This document shows, one piece after another, positions 40,172 to 47,701 of a stretch of DNA of 64,000 nt. Position 1 is the first letter of the stretch; each line of letters begins with the position of its first letter. Where the stretch lies: positions 1 through 64,000 of the forward strand of contig NZ_VNHW01000011.1 of the NCBI RefSeq assembly GCF_008124835.1. Reading direction: 5' to 3'. Origin of the DNA: Blastococcus xanthinilyticus. GTDB lineage: Bacteria > Actinomycetota > Actinomycetes > Mycobacteriales > Geodermatophilaceae. The notes beneath the pieces are model-generated. The model had not been told where the DNA came from, did not search any database, and saw nothing but the letters and a program-made list of their open reading frames with translations. A program made the translations under genes and the position numbers.

Positions 40172-42226
40172 ATGCCGTTCCCGCACACGCCGGCGGAGCG
40201 CGACCGCCCCTGGGTCATGCGCACCTACGCCGGCCACTCCTCGCCGGCCGAGTCCAACGCCCTGTACCGCCGCAACCTGGCGAAGGGGCAGACCGGCCTC
40301 TCGGTCGCGTTCGACCTGCCGACGCAGACCGGCTACGACCCGGACGACCAGCTCGCCGTCGGCGAGGTCGGCAAGGTCGGCGTGCCCGTCACGCACATCG
40401 GGGACATGCGGGCGCTCTTCGACGGCATCCCGCTCGACGAGATGAACACGTCGATGACCATCAACGCGACGGCGATGTGGCTGCTCGCGCTCTACCAGGC
40501 CGTCGCCATCGAGCAGGCGGAGGAGGCGGGCGCCGACCCGGACGAGGTCGTGCGCCGGCTCGCCGGGACGACGCAGAACGACATCATCAAGGAGTACCTG
40601 TCGCGGGGGACCTACGTCTTCCCGCCGGCGCCCTCGATGCGGCTGATCACCGACATGGTCGCCTACTCGGTGACGACGATGCCCAAGTGGAACCCGATCA
40701 ACATCTGCAGCTACCACCTGCAGGAGGCCGGGGCCACGCCGGTGCAGGAGATCGCCTACGCGATGAGCACCGCGATCGCCGTCCTGGACTCGGTGCGGGA
40801 CTCGGGTCAGGTGCCGCAGGAGCGGTTCGGCGAGGTCGTCGCCCGCATGTCCTTCTTCGTCAACGCGGGCGTGCGATTCGTCGAGGAGATGTGCAAGATG
40901 CGCGCCTTCACCCAGCTCTGGGACGAGCTGACCGAAGAGCGCTACGGCGTCACGGACGCCAAGCACCGCCGGTTCCGCTACGGCGTGCAGGTCAACTCCC
41001 TCGGCCTCACCGAGGCGCAGCCGGAGAACAACGTCCAGCGGATCGTGCTGGAGATGCTCGCGGTGACCCTCTCCAAGGACGCCCGCGCCCGCGCCGTGCA
41101 GCTGCCGGCCTGGAACGAGGCCCTCGGGCTGCCCCGCCCGTGGGACCAGCAGTGGTCGCTGCGGCTGCAGCAGGTGCTCGCCTACGAGACCGACCTGCTC
41201 GAGTACGAGGACCTGTTCACCGGGTCCGTGGTCGTCGAGAAGAAGGTCGCCGAGATCGTCGAGGGCGCGCGGGCCGAGATCGCCCGCGTGCAGCAGATGG
41301 GCGGGGCCGTGGCCGCCGTCGAGTCCGGCTACATGAAGGGCGAGCTGGTCGCCTCGCTGGCCGAGCGCCGGCGCCGGATGGAGAGCGGCGAGGACGTCGT
41401 GGTGGGCGTCAACCGGTTCGCCACCACCGAGCCCAACCCGCTGACCGCCGACCTGGACGCCGCGATCATGGTGGTGGACCCCGCCGTCGAGGCCGCCGCC
41501 CAGGAGGCGGTGCAGAAGTGGCGCGCCGAGCGGGAACCGGAGCCGGTCCGCGCCGCCCTGGCCGCGCTGCGCGAGGCGGCGTCCTCCGGCGTCAACCTCA
41601 TGCCGGCCACGCTCGACTGCGCCCGCGCCGGTGTGACGACGGGGGAGTGGGCCGGGGTGCTGCGCGAGGTGTTCGGCGAGTACCGGGCGCCCACCGGCGT
41701 CGCCGCGGCCACCGGCGGTGGAGAGGCCGATGAGACGCTCACGGCGGTCCGCGCGCGGGTGCGGTCCACCGGCGAGGAGATCGGTGGCCGGCTGCGGTTC
41801 CTGGTGGGCAAGCCCGGCCTGGACGGGCACTCCAATGGCGCCGAGCAGATCGCGGTGCGCGCCCGGGACGCGGGCTTCGAGGTCGTCTACCAGGGCATCC
41901 GGCTCACCCCCGAGCAGATCGTCTCCGCCGCGGTCGAGGAGGACGTGCACGTCGTGGGCCTGTCGGTGCTCTCCGGCTCGCACCTGCAGGTGGTGCCGGC
42001 CGTGCTCCGCGGGCTCCGGGCGGCCGGGCTGGACGACGTCCCGGTCGTCGTGGGTGGCATCATCCCCGACAGCGACGCCCGGCGGCTGCGCGAGCAGGGG
42101 GTGGCCCGCGTCTTCACCCCCAAGGACTTCGGGCTGAACGACATCATGGGCCAGGTCGTCGACGTGGTCCGCGACGCCCACGGCCTGCCCGGCACGGCCG
42201 AGCAGCCGGTGCCCGCCCCGGCCTGA
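40172..42226 (+). CDS. meaA: Ethylmalonyl-CoA mutase (MeaA/Ecm)
   Basis: A 684-residue adenosylcobalamin enzyme that isomerises (2R)-ethylmalonyl-CoA to methylsuccinyl-CoA. Catalytic barrel and B12 domain are in one chain, as in Ecm. The N terminus is short (PWVMRTYAGHS) like MeaA of methylotrophs. Tyr19 (MRTY) and Arg145 (KEYLSRGTY) match the carboxylate-binding Tyr/Arg of methylmalonyl- and ethylmalonyl-CoA mutases. The B12 domain has KPGLDGHSNG with the cobalt ligand His553 and Asp551. Close likeness to MeaA (GTTQNDIIKEYLSRGTYVFPPAPS) and the presence of ccr support Ecm over methylmalonyl-CoA mutase. A TACACT box lies eight bases before the ATG. Confidence 0.92.
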   Translation: MPFPHTPAERDRPWVMRTYAGHSSPAESNALYRRNLAKGQTGLSVAFDLPTQTGYDPDDQLAVGEVGKVGVPVTHIGDMRALFDGIPLDEMNTSMTINATAMWLLALYQAVAIEQAEEAGADPDEVVRRLAGTTQNDIIKEYLSRGTYVFPPAPSMRLITDMVAYSVTTMPKWNPINICSYHLQEAGATPVQEIAYAMSTAIAVLDSVRDSGQVPQERFGEVVARMSFFVNAGVRFVEEMCKMRAFTQLWDELTEERYGVTDAKHRRFRYGVQVNSLGLTEAQPENNVQRIVLEMLAVTLSKDARARAVQLPAWNEALGLPRPWDQQWSLRLQQVLAYETDLLEYEDLFTGSVVVEKKVAEIVEGARAEIARVQQMGGAVAAVESGYMKGELVASLAERRRRMESGEDVVVGVNRFATTEPNPLTADLDAAIMVVDPAVEAAAQEAVQKWRAEREPEPVRAALAALREAASSGVNLMPATLDCARAGVTTGEWAGVLREVFGEYRAPTGVAAATGGGEADETLTAVRARVRSTGEEIGGRLRFLVGKPGLDGHSNGAEQIAVRARDAGFEVVYQGIRLTPEQIVSAAVEEDVHVVGLSVLSGSHLQVVPAVLRGLRAAGLDDVPVVVGGIIPDSDARRLREQGVARVFTPKDFGLNDIMGQVVDVVRDAHGLPGTAEQPVPAPA

Positions 42227-42303
42227 GCCCGGGGCCGAGCGCGCCCGTCCCGCCGGGCCGGTACCGGTTGCCGGACCGGTCGCGGGCGTGGTGGGGTCGG
42301 CGC

Positions 42304-43077
42304 ATGAGCAGCGAGGGTGCGCCGCGGGTCGAGCGGGACGGGGACGTCGTCCGGATCACCATGACGCGGGCGGCCCGCCGCAACGCGCTGTCGCGGGAGC
42401 ACCTGGGCCAGCTGCTCGCCGCGGTGACCGAGGCGGGGGAGTCCGACGCGACCGGCATCGTGCTGGCCGCCGAGGGACCGGTGTTCAGCGCCGGGCACGA
42501 CTTCGCCGACGTGGCCGGCGCGGCCCTGCCGGAGGTGCGCAGCCTGCTGGCGCTGTGCACCGAGCTCATGCAGACGATCCAGGACGTGCCCCAGGTCGTG
42601 CTCGCGCGGGTGCACGCGCTCGCCACGGCGGCGGGCTGCCAGCTGGTCGCCTCCTGCGACCTGGCGGTGGCCGCCGAGTCGGCCGGCTTCGCCGCACCGG
42701 GGGGCAAGGGCGGCTGGTTCTGCCACACGCCCATGGTCGCCATCGCCCGCAACGTGGGGCGCAAGCGCGCGATGGAGCTGGCGCTCACCGGGGACGTCAT
42801 CGACGCCGCCACCGCCCTGGACTGGGGGCTGGTGAACCGCGTGGTACCCGACGCGGAGCTGGACAGCGCGGTCGCCGACCTCATCGGCCGGGCCACCCGC
42901 GGCTCGCGGGCCAGCAAGGCATGGGGCAAGCAGACCATGTACGCCCAGCTGGACCGGCCCGAGCGGGACGCGTACACGACGGCGATCGAGGTGATGGCCG
43001 CGGCCAGCCAGCTCCCTGGCGCGGTCGAGGGCATGTCGGCGTTCCTGGAGAAGCGCCGTCCGGTCTGGACCGACTAG
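42304..43077 (+). CDS. Crotonase-superfamily protein (ECHDC3-like), catalytic Glu residues missing
   Basis: A 257-residue enoyl-CoA hydratase-fold protein. CoA-binding GPVFSAGHDFADV and the oxyanion Gly in ATAAGCQLVASCDLAVA are seen, plus KRAMELALTGDVIDAATALDWGLVNRVV. The two Glu residues of true hydratases are replaced: Gln113 in GCQL, and Gly/Lys in the FAAPGGKGGWF loop (133-136). The same pattern is known in ECHDC3-like proteins, whose reaction is unclear, so simple crotonyl-CoA hydration is doubtful. It lies 77 bases after the mutase gene, in the same direction, and may be part of the same transcript. Confidence 0.8.
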   Translation: MSSEGAPRVERDGDVVRITMTRAARRNALSREHLGQLLAAVTEAGESDATGIVLAAEGPVFSAGHDFADVAGAALPEVRSLLALCTELMQTIQDVPQVVLARVHALATAAGCQLVASCDLAVAAESAGFAAPGGKGGWFCHTPMVAIARNVGRKRAMELALTGDVIDAATALDWGLVNRVVPDAELDSAVADLIGRATRGSRASKAWGKQTMYAQLDRPERDAYTTAIEVMAAASQLPGAVEGMSAFLEKRRPVWTD

Positions 43078-43141
43078 CCACGGACGGGTGAAAGCCGCCA
43101 CAACCGGGATGGTGGCGGGCGGCCCCGGCATTGATCCCGCC

Positions 43142-43228
43142 GTGCAGAACGTGTGGGACCTGACGCGCCGGCGGGCGCTGGACTTCGGGCGGGTGACGAC
43201 CGCCGCCTGTCCGGGGCGCGCGCACTGA
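43142..43228 (+). CDS. Cys-containing leader peptide (LTRRR...VTTAAC type)
   Basis: A 28-residue open frame from GTG 43142 (or 25 from GTG 43151), ending 37 bases before the symporter. It contains LTRRRALDFGRVTTAACPG, which fits the short actinobacterial leader-peptide pattern LTRRxxVDLxRVxTAxC found upstream of sulfur and cysteine genes, where ribosome stalling at the Cys codon reports cysteine supply. The single Cys codon is TGT at 43208-43210. There is no other gene-like feature in this 188-base gap. It suggests that the next gene is under cysteine control. Confidence 0.65.
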   Translation: MQNVWDLTRRRALDFGRVTTAACPGRAH

Positions 43229-43265
43229 CGTCCCCCGCCCGCACGCCCCCGAAAGGCACATCCCC

Positions 43266-44612
43266 GTGCTCGCTCGTCTCCGCCGCGTCCCGTTCGCGGC
43301 GCAGGTCCTCCTCGCGCTCGTCCTGGGCGTCGTCCTCGGTCTGGTCGCCCGCGACATGGGTCCGGTCGGCCCCGAGGACCCCAACTGGCTGACCAGCACC
43401 CTGCAGACCATCGGCGCCACGTTCGTCACCCTGCTGAAGGCGCTCGTCCCGCCGCTGATCGTCACCGCGGTGATCGTCAGCATCGCCAACCTCAAGCAGG
43501 TCTCCAACGCCGCCCGGCTGGCCGGCCAGACGCTGCTCTGGTTCGCCATCACCGCGCTGATCGCCGTCTCGATCGGCATCGGCCTCGGCCTGCTCACCGA
43601 CCCGGGCCGGAACAGCTCGGTCGACGCCGCCGCCGCCGAGTACGACGGCACGACCGGTGGCTGGTGGGACTTCCTCACCGGGCTCGTGCCCGGGAACATC
43701 CTCGGCCTCCAGGGCTCGGCCGAGGGCGCGCTGTCGTTCAACGTGCTGCAGCTGATCGTCATCTCGGTGGCGATCGGGGTCGCCGTCCTCAAGGTCGGCG
43801 AGGCCGCAGAGCCGTTCCTGGCCGTGGTGCGCTCCGCGCTCGCGATCGTGCAGAAGGTCCTCTGGTGGGTCATCCTGCTCGCGCCGCTGGGCACCGTCGG
43901 CCTGATCGGCAACGCGGTGGCCAGCTACGGCTGGGAGTCCCTCGGCTCCCTCGGTGCCTTCGCCGGGGCCGTGTACGCCGGGCTCGCGCTGGTGCTCTTC
44001 GTCGTCTACCCGGTGCTGCTGAAGCTCCACGGCCTCTCGCCGCTGCGCTGGTTCGCCGGCGCCTGGCCGGCCATCCAGCTCGCGTTCGTCTCCCGCTCCT
44101 CCATCGGCACGCTCCCGGTGACCGAGCGGGTGACCGAGCAGAGCCTCGGCGTCCCGCGGTCCTACGCGTCCTTCGCCGTCCCGTTCGGCGCCACGACCAA
44201 GATGGACGGCTGCGCGGCGATCTACCCGGCGCTGGCCGCGATCTTCGTGGCGGGCTTCTTCGACGTCGATCTCTCGATCACCGACTACCTGCTGATCGCG
44301 CTGGTCTCCGTCGTCGGGTCGGCGGCCACCGCGGGGGTCACCGGCGCGGTCGTCATGCTGACCCTCACCCTCTCGACCCTCGGGCTGCCGCTGGCCGGGG
44401 TGGGGCTCCTGCTGGCGGTCGACCCGATCCTCGACATGGGGCGCACCGCGGTGAACGTCGCGGGGCAGGCCCTGGTGCCGACGATCGTGGCCAAGCGCGA
44501 GGGCATCCTCGACCTCGACCGGTTCCGCGGCGTCTCCAGCGCCGAGCCGCTCGCCCCGGTGGAGGAGCGGAACGGCGTGGACGCCGACCTGCGGGCGACG
44601 CAGCCGGCGTAG
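43266..44612 (+). CDS. Dicarboxylate/amino acid:cation symporter (DAACS family), possibly for cystine
   Basis: A 448-residue transporter with eight helices and two hairpins. The first hairpin Ser motif is SRSSIGTLPVT and the helix-7 motif is GATTKMDGCAAIYPAL; the C-terminal helix ends in DPILDMGRTAVNVAGQA. The family covers glutamate, aspartate, C4-dicarboxylate and the cystine carrier TcyP. The GCAxIYPA segment resembles TcyP, and the leader peptide upstream has the cysteine-responsive pattern, so cystine is a reasonable but unproven substrate. GAAAGG lies about ten bases before GTG 43266. Confidence 0.85.
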   Translation: MLARLRRVPFAAQVLLALVLGVVLGLVARDMGPVGPEDPNWLTSTLQTIGATFVTLLKALVPPLIVTAVIVSIANLKQVSNAARLAGQTLLWFAITALIAVSIGIGLGLLTDPGRNSSVDAAAAEYDGTTGGWWDFLTGLVPGNILGLQGSAEGALSFNVLQLIVISVAIGVAVLKVGEAAEPFLAVVRSALAIVQKVLWWVILLAPLGTVGLIGNAVASYGWESLGSLGAFAGAVYAGLALVLFVVYPVLLKLHGLSPLRWFAGAWPAIQLAFVSRSSIGTLPVTERVTEQSLGVPRSYASFAVPFGATTKMDGCAAIYPALAAIFVAGFFDVDLSITDYLLIALVSVVGSAATAGVTGAVVMLTLTLSTLGLPLAGVGLLLAVDPILDMGRTAVNVAGQALVPTIVAKREGILDLDRFRGVSSAEPLAPVEERNGVDADLRATQPA

Positions 44613-44625
44613 GCCGCGATCCACT

Positions 44626-44661
44626 GGCGGGCCCGGACCTCGACGGAGGTCCGGGCCCGCC
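44626..44661. terminator. Strong bidirectional terminator
   Basis: GGCGGGCCCGGACCT (44626-44640) and AGGTCCGGGCCCGCC (44647-44661) form a perfect 15-base stem with a six-base loop between the convergent symporter and lipoprotein genes. Confidence 0.85.
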
Positions 44662-44662
44662 G

Positions 44663-45574
44663 TCACTCCGGCAGCAGGTCCACGCAGCCGGACTCGTGCG
44701 GCAGCAGCGGGCGCAGGACGATCGACCAGCGCGAGCCGTCCTCCGACGTCCACGGGGTGGCCGAGGACGCCGACGCGGCCGCCTCCAGCACCGCGTCGGC
44801 CTGCTCGCCGGTGGCGGTCACGCAGGTGACCCCCGGGGCGATCGGCTCGCCGGGCAGGGCCGGCCCGGGCCAGGGCACCTCCGACTGGGGCAGGTCCTCG
44901 GCCGGGTCCACGTAGGGGCTGACCAGCGCGGCCACCGCCTCGGGCACGTACGGCTCCGGCCCGGACACCTGGTCGGGGCCCAGAGCGCCGGCCGGGTCGT
45001 GCAGCGCGCCGGCCAGCTCGGCCAGGCGGGCCCGGGCCTCCTGCTGCTCCTCCGTCAGGCCGGACGCGTCGTCGGCCGGCTCGGCCGGGTCGCCGCCCGG
45101 GGGCCGGGAGGCGCCGAAGCCGAGGGCGTAGACCTCGCGGGTGACCGTCTCCCCACCGGTGCGGACGAGGAACCGGGTGCTGGTCACGTCGGCCACCGGC
45201 GGGCTGCCCAGGTCGGTCGTCCCGTTGACGCCCGCGGCGAGCGCCAGGTCGACGAGCTCCTGCACCCCGCCGTCGGCGAGGTGGTGCACCTGCAGGTTCG
45301 GGAGCGCGGGAGCGGGCCAGATGGCCGGCACGGGTCCGGTGGTGATCACCCGGCCGTCGGCGTACACGGTGGCGCCCGGGACCCGGCCGGCCAGGAGCGC
45401 GGGCGTGGTGTAGCCACCGACCTCGCTCACCTGGAGGACGACGGTCGCCGGGTCCGGTTCCGGAGCCGGTGACGGGTCCGTCGGGGAGCCGGTTTCCCCG
45501 ACGCGGGCGGCGCAGGCGCTGAGCACCAGGGCCAGCACCACGGCGGCTGCGGCACGCGGCAGAAATGTCGTCAT
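44663..45574 (-). CDS. Lipoprotein of unknown function
   Basis: A 303-residue secreted lipoprotein. The signal peptide ends in the lipobox LVLSAC, so Cys21 should be lipid-modified. A Pro/Ser linker is followed by a domain with VLQVSEVGGYTTPAL, VYADGRVI and PVADVTSTRFLV; two more Cys (in PGVTCVT and ESGCVDL) could form a disulfide. I do not recognise the domain; similar lipoproteins are common in this phylum. Confidence 0.8.
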   Translation of the reverse strand: MTTFLPRAAAAVVLALVLSACAARVGETGSPTDPSPAPEPDPATVVLQVSEVGGYTTPALLAGRVPGATVYADGRVITTGPVPAIWPAPALPNLQVHHLADGGVQELVDLALAAGVNGTTDLGSPPVADVTSTRFLVRTGGETVTREVYALGFGASRPPGGDPAEPADDASGLTEEQQEARARLAELAGALHDPAGALGPDQVSGPEPYVPEAVAALVSPYVDPAEDLPQSEVPWPGPALPGEPIAPGVTCVTATGEQADAVLEAAASASSATPWTSEDGSRWSIVLRPLLPHESGCVDLLPE

Positions 45575-45629
45575 ACGGGAATGACGGTGTTCGGGGGCCC
45601 CGGGGTTCCGCTGCCCGCCGGATCGCGTC

Positions 45630-46849
45630 CTAGCCGCCCGACGCGGCGAGCACGAGGTCGGCGGGCCGGGGCCGGCCGAAGAGGTAGCCCTGCCCGTAGC
45701 GCACCCCGCGGGCGAGCAGCGCGTCCCGCTCGGCGGCGTCCTCGACCCCCTCGGCCACCAGCCGGGCCCCCGTCTCGGCGGCGAAGGCGACCATCGCCGA
45801 GGTCAGGGCCTGCCGTGCCGGGTCGGTGTGCAGGCCCATGACCAGGCCGATGTCGAGCTTGATGACGTCGGGGCTCAGCCGCAGGATGTGCCGCAGGCTG
45901 GCGTACCCGGCACCCGCGTCGTCGACGCTGACGGTGATGCCCGAGGCCCGCAGCCGGCTGGTGACCGCCAGGACGGCCGGGTAGTCGTCGATCCGGCTGT
46001 GCTCGGTGATCTCGACGGCCAGCGGGGTCTCGCCGCGCCCGAGCAGCAGGTCGACGACCGTGGGGCACAGCAGCGCATCGGGGAGAGGTTCACCGCGATC
46101 GGCACGGCGCTCGGCGCATTCCGGGCCGCACCCAGGGCCGCCCGCGTCGCCCGCTCCTCCAGCTCGACGCCGAGCCCCACCGCCAGGGCCTCCGAGAACA
46201 CCGTCGCCGGTCCGCCGTCGACCCACCCGGGGAAGCGGCTGAGCGCCTCGTGGCAGATCACCGCACCGTCGACCATGTCGACGACCGGCTGCAGGTAGGT
46301 CGTCACCGCGGCTCCGGTGGCGAGGTAGGCCCGGAGCCGGTCGCGTCGGCGGGGGAGGTCGCCCAGCGCCGCGGCACGGCCCTGCCGCACGTGGTCGCTG
46401 ATCAGGTCGGCCAGCAGCTCCACGGTGCGCACGGACTCGTGGTCCAGCTGGACCCCCGGCTCGCGGCTCAGGCAGCAGAGCATGCCGAGGGGACGGGAGT
46501 CGGCGTCGAGCAACGGGGCGCCGACGTAGGACCCGATACCCAGGTCGCTGGTCACCGGCAGGTCACGGGTGCGGGGATCGCGCCCGGCCCCGGTGACCAC
46601 CGGCGGCAGCTGGCCGCTCAGCACCCGCACGCAGAAGGAGGACTCCAGCGGTGTGCTCATGCCCTCGCGGACGTTCATGGCGTCGAGGTCGCCGGTGGCC
46701 GAGGCGATCAGCTGCTGGTCGCCGGAGAACAGCGAGACCCAGGCGATGTCCATGCCCAGCCGGCCGCGGGCGGTGTCGAGCAGCCAGCGCACCCACTCGC
46801 CCCCGAGTCCGGAGTCGTCCACGGTCGCGGTCATCCCGAGGTCAGACAC
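45630..46849 (-). pseudogene. GAF-EAL c-di-GMP phosphodiesterase gene with a -1 frameshift
   Basis: Two frames together encode one ~405-residue protein: a GAF sensor domain (about residues 15-165, with [11 protein letters not shown] and [23 protein letters not shown]) and an EAL domain that degrades c-di-GMP (HEALSRF, VNLSP, EITEHS, VDDAGAGYASL, KLD, EGVE, QGYLFGRP). The reading frame breaks in the EAL domain at VNLSP, where the minus strand has CTCTCCCCGATG (G-run 46080-46083 on the plus strand). One more C would restore it exactly. The catalytic residues on both sides are intact, so this is a very recent mutation, a phase-variable tract or a sequencing error. GTG 46849 is the likely start; ATG 46834 is possible. 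Confidence 0.85.
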
Positions 46850-46955
46850 GTGCTCATTGTCCGGTCCTGAGACGTCCGTCACCACATTCCGGGCGGCCTG
46901 TTTCCGTATCTCCCCGCGGTGGCGCTCCGGCCCCCGGCCGGTACCGTCGTCGCCC

Positions 46956-47627
46956 GTGCGCCTGGTCATCGCCCGCTGCTCCGTCGACTACATCGGTCGG
47001 CTCACCGCCCATCTCCCCATGGCGAACCGCCTGCTGCTGGTGAAGGCCGACGGCTCGGTGTCCGTGCACGCCGACGACCGCGCCTACAAGCCGCTGAACT
47101 GGATGACGCCGCCCTGCACGCTCAAGGACGAGCTCACCGACGGCGCGGGGACCTGGACGGTCACGAACAAGGCCGGCGAGCAGCTGGTGATCACGATCGA
47201 GTCGGTGGAGCACGACTCCTCGCACGAGCTGGGCATCGACCCGGGGCTGCAGAAGGACGGCGTCGAGGCCGAGCTGCAGCGGCTGCTCGCCCTGCACGTG
47301 GAGACCTTCGGGGCGGGCTGGTCGCTGGTCCGCCGCGAGTACCCCACCGCGATCGGCCCGGTGGACCTGCTGTGCCGGGACGCCTCGGGTGCGGTGGTGG
47401 CCGTGGAGATCAAGCGGCGGGGGGAGATCGACGGGGTCGAGCAGCTGACCAGGTACCTGGAGCTGCTCAACCGCGATCCGCTGCTGGCGCCGGTGAAGGG
47501 CGTCTTCGCCGCGCAGGAGATCAAGCCGCAGGCCCGCGTCCTGGCCGCCGACCGGGGGATCGACTGCGTGACCGTCGACTACGCCGTCCTGAAGGGCACC
47601 GACGACCCGACGCAGCGTCTCTTCTGA
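46956..47627 (+). CDS. nucS: Mismatch-specific endonuclease NucS/EndoMS
   Basis: A 223-residue nuclease that cuts at mismatches and replaces MutS/MutL repair in actinobacteria. The N-terminal beta domain is [20 protein letters not shown]; the C-terminal nuclease core has [33 protein letters not shown] and the [11 protein letters not shown] region, giving Asp, Glu and Lys of a PD-(D/E)xK site. TACCGT lies eight bases before GTG 46956. It is divergent from the GAF-EAL gene. Confidence 0.95.
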   Translation: MRLVIARCSVDYIGRLTAHLPMANRLLLVKADGSVSVHADDRAYKPLNWMTPPCTLKDELTDGAGTWTVTNKAGEQLVITIESVEHDSSHELGIDPGLQKDGVEAELQRLLALHVETFGAGWSLVRREYPTAIGPVDLLCRDASGAVVAVEIKRRGEIDGVEQLTRYLELLNRDPLLAPVKGVFAAQEIKPQARVLAADRGIDCVTVDYAVLKGTDDPTQRLF

Positions 47628-47701
47628 CAGAGGGGCCGGGGGACGTCGGCCGCCGTGATGAGAGACTTCCCGCGATCACCACCGCTGGGAGGAGATGGCT
47701 C

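Noticed and set aside
40172-42226. Classical methylmalonyl-CoA mutase large subunit
   Set aside because: The short N terminus, single-chain length of 684 residues and close likeness to MeaA favour ethylmalonyl-CoA mutase, and ccr is present.
45571-46068. Independent Arg/Pro-rich gene antisense or out of frame in the EAL region
   Set aside because: It is an alternative frame of the EAL domain with low-complexity composition and no motif.
47695-47697. ATG as start of the double dehydrogenase
   Set aside because: It is out of frame; GTG 47702 is in frame and has GGGAGGAG at good spacing.
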